DNA from: Ramlibacter sp. PS4R-6
GTDB lineage: Bacteria > Pseudomonadota > Gammaproteobacteria > Burkholderiales > Burkholderiaceae_C
Reading direction: 5' to 3'
Assembly: GCF_037572775.1 (NCBI RefSeq)
Contig: NZ_JBBHKA010000001.1
Span: forward strand, 1,116,001-1,180,000
DNA length: 64,000 nt
The first letter of the stretch is position 1; the number at the start of each line of letters is the position of its first letter. The notes below the pieces were generated by a model that had not been told where the DNA came from, searched no databases, and was given only the letters and a program-made list of their open reading frames with translations. The position numbers and the translations under genes are program-made. Positions 51,403-58,875 of this stretch are shown here, piece after piece.

Positions 51403-52043
51403 AGCGCATCACGTTCTACCTGGACTTCATCTCGCCGTATGCGTACCTCGCCTTCGAGCGGCTGCCGCAGGCGCTGCAGGGCTGCTCGTACGAGGTGGAG
51501 TACCGGCCCGTGCTGTTCGCCGCGTTCCTGAAAGCGCATGGGCAATTGGGCCCGGCGGAGATCCGCGGCAAGCGCGAGTGGACCTACCGGCAGGTGCAGT
51601 GGTTCGCGCGCACGCACGGCATCCCGCTGGACATGCCGGCGGCGCACCCGTTCAACCCGCTCGCGCTGCTGCGCCTGGCGGTGGCCTGCGGCGAAGGCGG
51701 CGCGATCAACCGCTACGTGGCCGAGACCGTGTTTCGCCATGTGTGGCGCGGCGGGGCCGATGCGGCCGATTCCGCGCGCATCGAAACGCTGAAGGCGCAA
51801 CTGGCCCCCAAGCGCGATCCCGGCGCCGACGACGTCAAGGCGCAGCTGAAGGCCAACACCGACGATGCGCTCGCGGGCGGCGCGTTCGGCGTGCCCACCC
51901 TGGTCGTGGACGGCCAGGTGTTCTGGGGCGTCGATGCGCTCCCGATGCTGCGCGCCTGGCTGGAAGGCGACGTATGGTTCGACTCGCCCCAGTGGCAGGG
52001 CGTGGGCGCGATCCCGGCGGCCGTCGCCCGCGTCAACAAATAA
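51399..52043 (+). CDS. 2-hydroxychromene-2-carboxylate isomerase-like (DsbA/GST-kappa fold)
   Basis: A 214-residue thioredoxin-fold protein of the NahD/GST-kappa group, which uses glutathione to isomerise 2-hydroxychromene-2-carboxylate in aromatic degradation. The N-terminal YLDFISPYAYLAFERLP provides the Ser that replaces the Cys of DsbA, and the C-terminal GAFGVPTLVVDGQVFWGVDA is the cis-Pro/GSH-binding segment. No naphthalene or similar genes are nearby, so it may act on another substrate. It is the last gene of the 11-gene run, overlapping DUF1289 by four bases; the sigma-factor gene begins 56 bases later. Confidence 0.88.
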   Translation: MKRITFYLDFISPYAYLAFERLPQALQGCSYEVEYRPVLFAAFLKAHGQLGPAEIRGKREWTYRQVQWFARTHGIPLDMPAAHPFNPLALLRLAVACGEGGAINRYVAETVFRHVWRGGADAADSARIETLKAQLAPKRDPGADDVKAQLKANTDDALAGGAFGVPTLVVDGQVFWGVDALPMLRAWLEGDVWFDSPQWQGVGAIPAAVARVNK

Positions 52044-52099
52044 CCGGCTCCCACCGGCCCGGTTTGAATCCGGTTCGGCGGCTGCTGCGTAGGAGCTTC

Positions 52100-52690
52100 A
52101 TGGACGACGAACTCGACGGTGTGCTCATCGGGCTGCTGGCCTGCATCGCGGATGGCGCGCGCCCGCTCGCCGCGCGCGAGGATGCCTTCCGGCGCCTCTA
52201 CGAACTGACCTCCCGGCGCCTGTACGGCGTCGCGTTGCGCGTGGCCGGCAACCGCGAATGGGCCGAAGACATCCTGCAGGAGGCCTACCTGAACGTGTGG
52301 CGCATCGCGGCGAACTACCGCCAGTCGTTGTCGCCGCCGCTGGCATGGCTGGGCGTGATCGTGCGCAGCCGCGCGCTCGATTTCCTGCGCCGGCGCCAGG
52401 CCGAGCGGCTGGACACCGCGCAACCGCTGGAGGGAGCGCTGAGCGACACCCTGCCCGACGGCGGCGAAAGCCCCATGGACACGGCGCAGGCGAGCGAGCA
52501 GGCGTGGGCGCTGCACGAATGCCTGCGCAAGCTCGAGGCGCGCCAGCGCGAGGTGCTGAGCCTTGCCTACCTGCGCGACCTGTCGCACGGCGAGCTCGCG
52601 GCGCAGCTGAAGCTGCCGCTGGGCACCGTCAAGACCTGGATCCGCCGCGGCATCGAGCAGCTGCGCGGCTGCATGGCGCGCTACGCGTGA
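52100..52690 (+). CDS. ECF sigma factor, SigK-like
   Basis: A 196-residue RNA polymerase sigma factor. Region 2 is FRRLYELTSRRLYGVALRVA followed by AEDILQEAYLNVWRIAANYR. Region 4 is ARQREVLSLAYLRDLSHGEL followed by LGTVKTWIRRGIEQLRGCM, with a helix-turn-helix at the C-terminus. The linker between them is Asp/Glu-rich. GTAGGAGC precedes the ATG at 52100. It is followed ten bases later by an RskA-like anti-sigma gene, then a fasciclin gene, the set known from mycobacterial SigK-RskA and their fasciclin-domain targets. The inducing signal is unknown. Confidence 0.9.
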   Translation: MDDELDGVLIGLLACIADGARPLAAREDAFRRLYELTSRRLYGVALRVAGNREWAEDILQEAYLNVWRIAANYRQSLSPPLAWLGVIVRSRALDFLRRRQAERLDTAQPLEGALSDTLPDGGESPMDTAQASEQAWALHECLRKLEARQREVLSLAYLRDLSHGELAAQLKLPLGTVKTWIRRGIEQLRGCMARYA

Positions 52691-52700
52691 AGGGGCGGCC

Positions 52701-53399
52701 ATGGACCTGATGCGCCATCCCGAACTCGCCGACCGCCTGGCCGCCGCCTACGGCCTGGGCACCTTGCGCGGCGGCGCGCGCCGCCGCTTCGAAGCGCAGG
52801 CGCGCCGCAGCCCGACGCTGCGCGCACTCGCCATTGCCTGGCAGGAGCGACTGGCCGCCATGACCGAACTGCAACCGGGCGAGGAGCCCAGCCCCAATGT
52901 GTGGAAGCGCATCCGCCTGCAGCTCGACCGCGAGCGCGCGCAGCGGCAAGGCGCCGCGCGCACCACGCCATGGCGCGGGTTCGCGCTGGCCGGCGCCTTC
53001 GCCTCGGTGGCGGCGCTCGCCGTCGCCATCTCGCTGGTGCTGCGTTTGCAGGCCGCGCCCGACATCCGCTACGTCGCGATGCTGGCCGACGAGCGCGCGG
53101 CGCCGGCGATGCTCGTGACCTTCGACCCCAAGCACGGCACGCTCACGCTCAAGCGCGTCGGCGGCTTCGACGAAGGCGCGGAGAAATCGCTGCAGCTGTG
53201 GGCGCTGCCGCCGGGCAGCGCGCCGCGATCGCTGGGGGTGCTGCCGCAGGGTGCGACGGTGAAGCTCACGGCCGCCGAAGGCCAGGTGCGCGAAGTTCCC
53301 GCGCTGGCGATCAGCCTGGAGCCCAAGGGCGGGGTGGCGGGCGACAAGGGCCCCACGGGCCCGGTGCTGTTCAAGGGCGCGCTCGTGCCCACCACCTGA
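52701..53399 (+). CDS. Anti-sigma factor, RskA-like
   Basis: A 232-residue single-pass membrane protein. A cytoplasmic N-terminal helical domain (about 1-85, with LAAAYGLGTLRGGARRRFEA and WQERLAAMTELQPGEEP) would bind the sigma factor. One membrane helix (FALAGAFASVAALAVAISLV, about 94-113) follows, then a periplasmic C-terminal domain with the RskA signature SLQLWALPPGSAPRSLGVLP. No zinc-binding HxxxCxxC is present, as in the RskA group. The gene starts ten bases after the sigma factor and is followed 70 bases later by the fasciclin gene. It likely holds the sigma factor inactive until a signal releases it. Confidence 0.9.
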   Translation: MDLMRHPELADRLAAAYGLGTLRGGARRRFEAQARRSPTLRALAIAWQERLAAMTELQPGEEPSPNVWKRIRLQLDRERAQRQGAARTTPWRGFALAGAFASVAALAVAISLVLRLQAAPDIRYVAMLADERAAPAMLVTFDPKHGTLTLKRVGGFDEGAEKSLQLWALPPGSAPRSLGVLPQGATVKLTAAEGQVREVPALAISLEPKGGVAGDKGPTGPVLFKGALVPTT

Positions 53400-53469
53400 G
53401 CCGAATCCGGCGGCGCACGCGCTGCGTACTGGTGAAGGGCCATCTCGCCCTTCCAGGAGCACACAGCAC

Positions 53470-54057
53470 ATGCAACGCAAGACCTCTTTCGCGCTCGCCG
53501 GCCTCGCGCTGGCGCTTTCCGCCTGCGGCCACATGGGCATGGCCGGCGGCATGTCGTCGCCGGACCCGATGACGCAAACCAAGATGGTGGGCGGCGCGCC
53601 CATGTACCCGTCGAAGGACATCGTCGACAACGCGGTCAACTCGAAGGACCACACGACGCTGGTCGCCGCCGTGAAGGCCGCGGGCCTCGTCGACACGCTC
53701 AAGGGCCCCGGGCCGTACACCGTGTTCGCGCCGACCAACGGCGCGTTCTCGCAGCTGCCGGCCGGCACCGTGGACACCCTGCTGAAGCCCGAGAACAAGC
53801 CGATGCTGGTGAAGGTGCTGACCTACCACGTCGTGCCGGGGCGCATCGACGCGGCGGCGCTCGCGCAGCAGATCCGCGCCGGCGGCGGCCGCGCCATGCT
53901 GAAGACGGCCAGCGGCGGGACCCTCACCGCGACGCTGCGCGGCAGCGACGTCGTGATCGAGGACGCGAAAGGCCACGGCGCCGTCGTGACGACGTCCGAC
54001 GTCTACCAGTCCAACGGGGTCATCCACGTGGTGGACCACGTCCTGCTGCCCGGCTGA
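53470..54057 (+). CDS. Fasciclin-domain lipoprotein
   Basis: A 195-residue exported protein. The signal ends in ALALSAC followed by GHMGMAGG, a lipobox. The single FAS1 domain (about 50-193) shows DIVDNAVNSKDHTTLVAAVK, GPYTVFAPTNGAFSQLPAGT, VLTYHVVPGRIDAAAL and SNGVIHVVDHVLLPG, which are the H1, H2 and YH motifs of the family. FAS1 domains mediate adhesion or matrix contacts. It is downstream of the ECF sigma/anti-sigma pair and is the likely target of that sigma factor, as mpt70 and mpt83 are of SigK in mycobacteria. The sequence AGGAGCACACAGCAC precedes the ATG. Confidence 0.9.
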   Translation: MQRKTSFALAGLALALSACGHMGMAGGMSSPDPMTQTKMVGGAPMYPSKDIVDNAVNSKDHTTLVAAVKAAGLVDTLKGPGPYTVFAPTNGAFSQLPAGTVDTLLKPENKPMLVKVLTYHVVPGRIDAAALAQQIRAGGGRAMLKTASGGTLTATLRGSDVVIEDAKGHGAVVTTSDVYQSNGVIHVVDHVLLPG

Positions 54058-54128
54058 GCACCGGCGTAAGCCGCCCGCAAGGGCGGCCGCCCAGAATCCG
54101 CCGGACAGCACACCCCGGAGACAACATC

Positions 54129-54266
54129 ATGTGGAAACTGGCCGTCGGCTTCGTGGCGTTCGCCGCGTTCGCCATCTTCGTCGTCAGCAAGGCCGACAAC
54201 ATCGACATGGGCGGTGAGAAGCACGGCGTCGAAACGACCGCGCATCCCGAGCCCGCCAAGAAGTAA
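54129..54266 (+). CDS. Tiny single-helix membrane protein
   Basis: A 45-residue ORF beginning MWKLAVGFVAFAAFAIFVVS, one hydrophobic helix, followed by a polar tail ending in PEPAKK. CACCCCGGAGACAACATC before the ATG contains a GGAG ribosome-binding site nine bases upstream. It sits 71 bases after the fasciclin gene in the same orientation and before the convergent methyltransferase gene. The combination of a clean start, a hydrophobic helix and the site supports it as real; homologues in related genomes would confirm it. It may be a regulator or stress peptide of the envelope. Confidence 0.6.
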   Translation: MWKLAVGFVAFAAFAIFVVSKADNIDMGGEKHGVETTAHPEPAKK

Positions 54267-54269
54267 GCG

Positions 54270-55787
54270 TCAGGCCAGGCCCAGGCCCTTGTAGACCAGC
54301 AGGCGCCGGGTCCCGAATTCATTGGCCATGTCGCGCAGGTGCGCGACGGCTTCCTTCTCCGTCGTGAGCGGCTTGCCTTCCTTCAGCAGCTGCTGGCCGT
54401 GGCGCGAGATTTCCTGGTACGCATGGCGCGCCCAGCCGTCCACCGAATCCACGCCTTCGGTGATCGCCGCGAGGAAGATCTGGTCGAAGCGCGGCACGGG
54501 GAACGCGCCGCCCGTCACCGGGCTGGCGAGGAACTGCACCGTCGCCTCGTTGCGCGACAGGTTCATCAGGTGCCGGTTCAGCGCGGTGGACGTGCGCCGG
54601 ATCGCTTCCGTGGGCACCTGCGCGGGCTGCAGGTCCGACTTGCCGCCCAGGACCACCAGGGCCTGGATCAGGTGCGGCAGTTGCACGCCCTTGGGCACCA
54701 GCGCGCGCGCCAGGTCGCCCACCCGCTTGGGCTTGCCGTCGGCCATCTCCTCGATCAGCGGCTTGTAGATCGCCTCGTTGAGTTTCGCTTCGCCGAGCTT
54801 CAGCGAGATGTCCGCCGCGTTCTTGCTCAGGACCACCCACTGCTCGTCGATGGCCTCGCGGTGGGCGGCGCCGGCGAGCGGGCGCGGGCCGCGCACCCAG
54901 TAGTCGCGCCGGAACTGCGCGTTGAGGCAGAAGTCGCGCACCGACTGGCGGAAGCGCGGGTCGGGGATCTCGTTGAGCAGGGCCAGCTGCTCGGGCGTGA
55001 AATGCAGTGAGTCGACGTGGTCGAGGAAATCGCCCGAGCAGGCGAAGGTGAGCTTCGCCGGCGCGAGCCACTTGGCGATCTTCGCGAAGGACATCGGCTC
55101 CCAGTCGCGGTTGAAGTACTCGTGCGCGAGGTAGTGGCGGTCCTGCGAGGTGATGCGTTTGAGCCGCTCGGTCACCTGCGGGTTGGCCTGCAGGTAGCGC
55201 GGGTTGGTGGCCATCAGCCGCTCGGTGAAGGCCAGCGCGGCATCGACGCGCGCGACGATGCCCTGCCCGGGCGCGCCCAGCGTCTCGGCGTGGTCGGTGA
55301 ACAGCTCGCGCAGCGGCGCCGCCGCGGACCAGCCGGGCTGCGTGTTGTAGCTGACGTAGAACACGCCGCCCACCTTCAGCTTGCGGCGCACGAAGTCGAC
55401 GATGACCTTCCGGTTGGCGTCGTTGATCCAGCTCCAGATGCCGTGCAGCCCGATGTAGTCCATGTCGGGCAGGTCGGTGCGGACGCAGAACTCCTCGAAG
55501 GCGTCGTCGGAGAGCACCGCCTGCGAGCCCGAGGCCTGCGCCAGCGATTGCGCGAAGGCGGCCTGGCCGGGGTTGAAGTCCGTGCCCCACCAGCGCGCGG
55601 GGCCGGCGGCCGCGTGCATGTTGACGCTCACGCCCTGGCCGAAGCCCAGTTCGCACGCGTTCTCGAACTTCGGCGGCACCAGCCCCGCCACCATCAGCGC
55701 GAAGCGCGCGGCGACTGGATTGAGTTCCCGGTAGTAGCCGTACGTGTAGCCGATCTCGGCGACGTAACCGGACGTCCAGTCTTCCAT
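54270..55787 (-). CDS. SAM-dependent methyltransferase with C-terminal regulatory domain
   Basis: A 505-residue cytoplasmic protein. The N-terminal methyltransferase part has ACELGFGQGVSVNMHAAAGP (motif I, about 44-63), DYIGLHGIWSWINDANRKVI and VGGVFYVSYNTQPGWSAAAP. Residues about 215-300 match the region often annotated methyltransferase regulatory domain (DRHYLAHEYFNRDWEPMSFA). The last 200 residues are helical and unassigned (VGDLARALVPKGVQLPHLIQ). It converges with the tiny membrane protein three bases away and lies downstream of the gene at 55902. Proteins of this kind are known next to surface polysaccharide or S-layer genes; none are visible here. Substrate unknown. Confidence 0.85.
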   Translation of the reverse strand: MEDWTSGYVAEIGYTYGYYRELNPVAARFALMVAGLVPPKFENACELGFGQGVSVNMHAAAGPARWWGTDFNPGQAAFAQSLAQASGSQAVLSDDAFEEFCVRTDLPDMDYIGLHGIWSWINDANRKVIVDFVRRKLKVGGVFYVSYNTQPGWSAAAPLRELFTDHAETLGAPGQGIVARVDAALAFTERLMATNPRYLQANPQVTERLKRITSQDRHYLAHEYFNRDWEPMSFAKIAKWLAPAKLTFACSGDFLDHVDSLHFTPEQLALLNEIPDPRFRQSVRDFCLNAQFRRDYWVRGPRPLAGAAHREAIDEQWVVLSKNAADISLKLGEAKLNEAIYKPLIEEMADGKPKRVGDLARALVPKGVQLPHLIQALVVLGGKSDLQPAQVPTEAIRRTSTALNRHLMNLSRNEATVQFLASPVTGGAFPVPRFDQIFLAAITEGVDSVDGWARHAYQEISRHGQQLLKEGKPLTTEKEAVAHLRDMANEFGTRRLLVYKGLGLA

Positions 55788-55834
55788 GCTCTTGCCTTCC
55801 TCGGGGATGCTGCGGGTGGAGGAACGAGGGTATC

Positions 55835-55883
55835 AAAAAAGAAGCGCAGGCCGGCCCGGCGTCAGGCCGCCGGGCCCCTGCGC
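55835..55883 (-). terminator. Rho-independent terminator of the gene at 55902
   Basis: On the minus strand a long GC stem pairs GCGCAGG (55877-55883) with CCTGCGC (55844-55850), with inner pairs GCCCGGC/GCCGGGC, and is followed by TTCTTTTTTG. It lies 18 bases past the stop of the Lys-rich protein gene and 48 bases before the start of the methyltransferase gene, so that gene needs its own promoter. Confidence 0.8.
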
Positions 55884-55901
55884 TCGCGCCGCGGTGGCGG
55901 C

Positions 55902-56447
55902 TTATTTCTTCTTCTTGGCCTTCGCGGGCTTGGCCGCCTTCTTCGCGGCCTTCGCCTGGGCCGGCTCCTCGCCGTCCCAGGGCTTCATCGGCAGCGAGAT
56001 GACGAGGTAGTCACGCTCGATGTAGAAGACCGGGCGCCCCTTCTCGGTGATGAGCACCTTCTTCGCGTCGGCACCGCCGGCGCGCATGTCGTGCGACGTG
56101 AAGTACACGGGCATCGGCTTCTTGGCGGCGAGGTTCTTCACCAGCGCATCGACGATGGCTTCGTCGCCGTTGAGCTTGCCGCGGTTGGACTTGTGGCGCT
56201 CCAGGTTGCCCAGCAGGTCGTGCCAGTGGTTCTTGGCGTCGTTGTTGTACGCGGCGAGGTTCAGCACCGCCACGCTGGTGGCGAAGGGACGGCCCTTCTT
56301 GAAGATCACGAATTCCTTCTGCAGGGCGGCCATCTCCTCGATGCCCCCGTACGTCTTCTCCCGGCCCTGCGGCGGCGCGAACCGCAGGTTCAGCTGATCG
56401 AGCATGCTGCCGATCAGGATGTCGTTGTGCTTCATGAAATAGCCCAC
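55902..56447 (-). CDS. Conserved hypothetical protein with Lys/Ala-rich tail
   Basis: A 181-residue soluble protein. The first 150 residues form a globular part (MKHNDILIGSMLDQLNLRFA, MAALQKEFVIFKKGRPFATS, YNNDAKNHWHDLLGNLERHK, VYFTSHDMRAGGADAKKVLI). The last 25 residues (AQAKAAKKAAKPAKAKKKK) are a histone-H1-like basic tail that could contact DNA, RNA or acidic proteins. The GTG at 56447 has GAGGAG seven bases upstream; ATG 56435 is an alternative start. It is followed by a strong terminator and is divergent from the small methyltransferase at 56494. Function unknown; the tail alone does not prove nucleic-acid binding. Confidence 0.7.
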   Translation of the reverse strand: MGYFMKHNDILIGSMLDQLNLRFAPPQGREKTYGGIEEMAALQKEFVIFKKGRPFATSVAVLNLAAYNNDAKNHWHDLLGNLERHKSNRGKLNGDEAIVDALVKNLAAKKPMPVYFTSHDMRAGGADAKKVLITEKGRPVFYIERDYLVISLPMKPWDGEEPAQAKAAKKAAKPAKAKKKK

Positions 56448-56493
56448 GTCCCGCTCCTCGTTGCAAAATGAAACACGAGTGTAAGTGGAGAAG

Positions 56494-57177
56494 ATGACGT
56501 TGCGGAACGATGCCGCGTGGGGCGCCGTCGCGGCCTACTACGAAGAGAGGGTGCGCGAGCACGGCGCCACGCCCTGGGGCGTGGATTGGACCTGCGAGCC
56601 CACGCAGCAGCTGCGATTCGTGCAGCTGCTGAAGGTGGTGCGCGCTCGCGGTGCGTTTTCGCTCAACGACCTGGGGTGCGGGTACGGGGCGCTGCTGCCG
56701 TTCGTGCGCAGCCGCCTTCCCGGGCCGGTCGATTACCTGGGCGTCGACGTTTCGCCGCGCATGATCGCGGCGGCGCGCCAGCAGGACCGCCATGCGGCAT
56801 TCCATGTGTCGGCCACGCTGCCGCGCGTGGCGGACTACTCGGTCGCCAGCGGCGTGTTCAACGTGCAGCTCGGGTTTTCGCCGCGCGTGTGGCGCGGGTA
56901 CGTGAAGGACACGCTGCGCGAGCTGGCGCGCGCCAGCCGCCGCGCCTTCGCCGTCAACTTCATCCTGCCGCCGCGGCCCGGCGTCGAGCCGCTCGAAGGC
57001 CTGTACCGCACGCGCCCGGCGACGTGGGCCGCGTTCTGCGCCGGCGAATTCGGCGCCGGTGTCGAGGTCGTGCAGGGCTACGGCCTGCGCGAGTTCACGC
57101 TGCTGGTTCGCCTGCCTTCGCGGGCAGCACGCCGCGGCGCATCTGGTCGAGTTCCATCGTCTCGAACAGCGCCTTGA
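56494..57177 (+). CDS. Small class I SAM-dependent methyltransferase
   Basis: A 227-residue protein. Motif I is FSLNDLGCGYGALLPFVRSR (about 52-71), followed by VDYLGVDVSPRMIAAARQQD. Motifs further on are FNVQLGFSPRVWRGYVKDTL and RAFAVNFILPPRPGVEPLEG. The ATG at 56494 has GGAG five bases upstream, better than the GTG nine bases earlier. The last 25 or so residues (after FTLLVRLP) are Arg/Ser-rich, not protein-like, and read across the 3' end of hppD on the opposite strand, with an 83-base overlap. A lost stop codon could explain that tail. Substrate unknown. Confidence 0.8.
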   Translation: MTLRNDAAWGAVAAYYEERVREHGATPWGVDWTCEPTQQLRFVQLLKVVRARGAFSLNDLGCGYGALLPFVRSRLPGPVDYLGVDVSPRMIAAARQQDRHAAFHVSATLPRVADYSVASGVFNVQLGFSPRVWRGYVKDTLRELARASRRAFAVNFILPPRPGVEPLEGLYRTRPATWAAFCAGEFGAGVEVVQGYGLREFTLLVRLPSRAARRGASGRVPSSRTAP

Positions 57178-58222
57178 AGTTGCCTTCGCCGAAGCCCTCG
57201 TTGCCCTTGCGCTGGATGAACTCGAAGAAGATCGGGCCCAGCTGGTTCTCCGAGAAGATCTGCAGCAGCAGCTCGCCGGGCGTGCCGTCCACGAGGATGT
57301 TGCGCTGCTTCAGCGCCTCGACGTCTTCCGCGAGCTTCGGGATGCGCCTGGGCAGCAGCTCGTAGTACGTGTCGCTCGTGTCCAGCAGCTTCACGCCTGC
57401 TAGCTGCAGCGCATCGACGGTGTCGTAGAGGTTGTCCGAGCCCAGCGCGATGTGCTGGATGCCCTCGCCGTGGTAGCGGTCCAGGTATTCCTGGATCTGC
57501 CCCGAGGTCTCGTTGCCTTCCTCGTTGATCGGGATGCGGATCATCCCGCAGGGGCTGGTCATGGCCTTGCTCTTCACGCCGGTGGCCTGGCCCTCGATGT
57601 CGAAGTAGCGCACCTCGCGGAAGTTGAACAGGCGCTCGTAGAAGTCGCTCCACTCCTTCATGCGGCCGCGGTGCACGTTGTGCGTGAGGTGGTCGATGTA
57701 GGTCAGGCCGTAGCCGCGCGGGTTGAGCGCCTCGCGCGAGTCGATGCCGGGCAGCGGCTCGAAGTCGACGTCGTAGAAGCCGATGTTGCCGATGTCGCCG
57801 TCCTTCGCGCCGTTCTTGCCGCGCCAGCGGTCGATGAAGTAGATGATGGAATCGCCGATGCCCTTGATGGCGGGGATGTTCAATTCGCCCGGGCCGGCCT
57901 GGCCCGCGTAGCCCCACGCGCCGAGCGAGATCGCGCGCTCGTGCGCGGCCTTGGCGTCGTGCACGCGGAAGGCGATGGCGCAGATGCTCGGCCCGTGCAG
58001 GCGCGCAAAGCGCTGCGCGAACGAGTCGGGCTCGGCGTTGATGATGAAGTTGATGCCGCCCTGGCGGTACAGGATGACGTTCTTGTGCCGGTGGCGCGCG
58101 ATGGCCTTGAAGCCCATGCGCTCGAAGAGCTCGCCCATCGCCTTGGGGTCCGGCGCGGCGTACTCGATGAACTCGAAGCCGGCGGTTCCCATGGGGTTGT
58201 CCCAAGTGGTTGTCTTTTCCAT
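57095..58222 (-). CDS. hppD: 4-hydroxyphenylpyruvate dioxygenase
   Basis: A 375-residue non-heme iron enzyme of tyrosine and phenylalanine catabolism, converting 4-hydroxyphenylpyruvate to homogentisate. The iron ligands are two His and one Glu: the His in LTYIDHLTHNVHRGRM, the His in GEGIQHIALGSDNLYD, and the Glu in GPIFFEFIQRKGNEGFGEGN. The N-terminal half (MGTAGFEFIEYAAPDPKAMG) is the structural repeat. The C-terminus FETMELDQMRRGVLPAKAGE is the family's closing helix, whose last codons are overlapped by the methyltransferase on the other strand. It is divergent from the Lrp-type regulator, which probably controls it. No homogentisate dioxygenase gene is in the window. Confidence 0.95.
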   Translation of the reverse strand: MEKTTTWDNPMGTAGFEFIEYAAPDPKAMGELFERMGFKAIARHRHKNVILYRQGGINFIINAEPDSFAQRFARLHGPSICAIAFRVHDAKAAHERAISLGAWGYAGQAGPGELNIPAIKGIGDSIIYFIDRWRGKNGAKDGDIGNIGFYDVDFEPLPGIDSREALNPRGYGLTYIDHLTHNVHRGRMKEWSDFYERLFNFREVRYFDIEGQATGVKSKAMTSPCGMIRIPINEEGNETSGQIQEYLDRYHGEGIQHIALGSDNLYDTVDALQLAGVKLLDTSDTYYELLPRRIPKLAEDVEALKQRNILVDGTPGELLLQIFSENQLGPIFFEFIQRKGNEGFGEGNFKALFETMELDQMRRGVLPAKAGEPAA

Positions 58223-58303
58223 GCGCCACTGTAGAACGGCAGGCCCTCATTTTTTGGTCGTCCGGAGGCGCAAAGGTGCGGGTTAACGCAATAATCCTGC
58301 GTC

Positions 58304-58786
58304 ATGGCCGCAGCTGAAACATTGGACAAGCTCGACAAGGCGATCCTGCGCCTGCTGCAGGCCGATGGCCGGCAAACCTACGATGTGATCGGTGGGCAGG
58401 TCGGCCTGTCGGCCAGCGCCGTGCTGCGGCGGGTCAAGCGGCTGGAGGATGCCGGCGTGATCGCGCGCTACGTCGCGCTGGTGCCGCCCGAGTCGGTGGG
58501 GCTGGGGCTCACGGCCTACCTCAACGTGCGCCTGGAAAAGCACAGCGAGACGCACAAGCGCAACCCGATGGACCTGTTCCGCGGCGCGGTACAGACCTGG
58601 CCCGAGGTGGTGGAGTGCGTGGCGCTCACCGGCGACATGGACTACCTGTTGCGCGTGGTCGTCACGGACATGGCCCACTACAGCCGCTTCATGATGGAAA
58701 CGCTGCTGCGCCACCCCTCGGTCCAGGACTGCAAGACCAGCTTCGTGCTCGACCGCGTCAAGGCCACAACGGCGCTCCCGCTTTAG
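58304..58786 (+). CDS. Lrp/AsnC-family transcriptional regulator
   Basis: A 160-residue regulator. The N-terminal helix-turn-helix (LDKLDKAILRLLQADGRQTY, VGLSASAVLRRVKRLEDAGV) is followed by the ligand-binding RAM domain (VPPESVGLGLTAYLNVRLEK, WPEVVECVALTGDMDYLLRV, HPSVQDCKTSFVLDRVKATT). It is divergent from hppD with 81 bases between the starts, a common pairing for aromatic amino acid catabolism, so it likely regulates hppD and itself. AATAAT at 58290-58295 could be its -10, eight bases before the ATG. Phenylalanine or tyrosine as the effector is a reasonable guess from the context. Confidence 0.9.
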   Translation: MAAAETLDKLDKAILRLLQADGRQTYDVIGGQVGLSASAVLRRVKRLEDAGVIARYVALVPPESVGLGLTAYLNVRLEKHSETHKRNPMDLFRGAVQTWPEVVECVALTGDMDYLLRVVVTDMAHYSRFMMETLLRHPSVQDCKTSFVLDRVKATTALPL

Positions 58787-58796
58787 TGGGCACTCG

Positions 58797-58869
58797 CCTA
58801 CGTAGTAGTACCTGCTGCTCAGCCGAATCGACCCTGTGGACTTGCCTCCCTAGGGGAAACCCGTACATT
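58797..58869 (+). promoter_or_regulatory. Promoter region of the GNAT gene with a CTACGTAG dyad
   Basis: TTGCCT (58842-58847) and TACATT (58864-58869), 16 bases apart, fit a sigma-70 promoter; the ATG is six bases after the -10, so the transcript may be leaderless. Upstream is CTACGTAG (58798-58805), extended to CTACGTAGTAGTA, a dyad about 75 bases before the start codon, where an activator might bind. The regulator is unknown. Confidence 0.5.
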
Positions 58870-58875
58870 GGGGGC

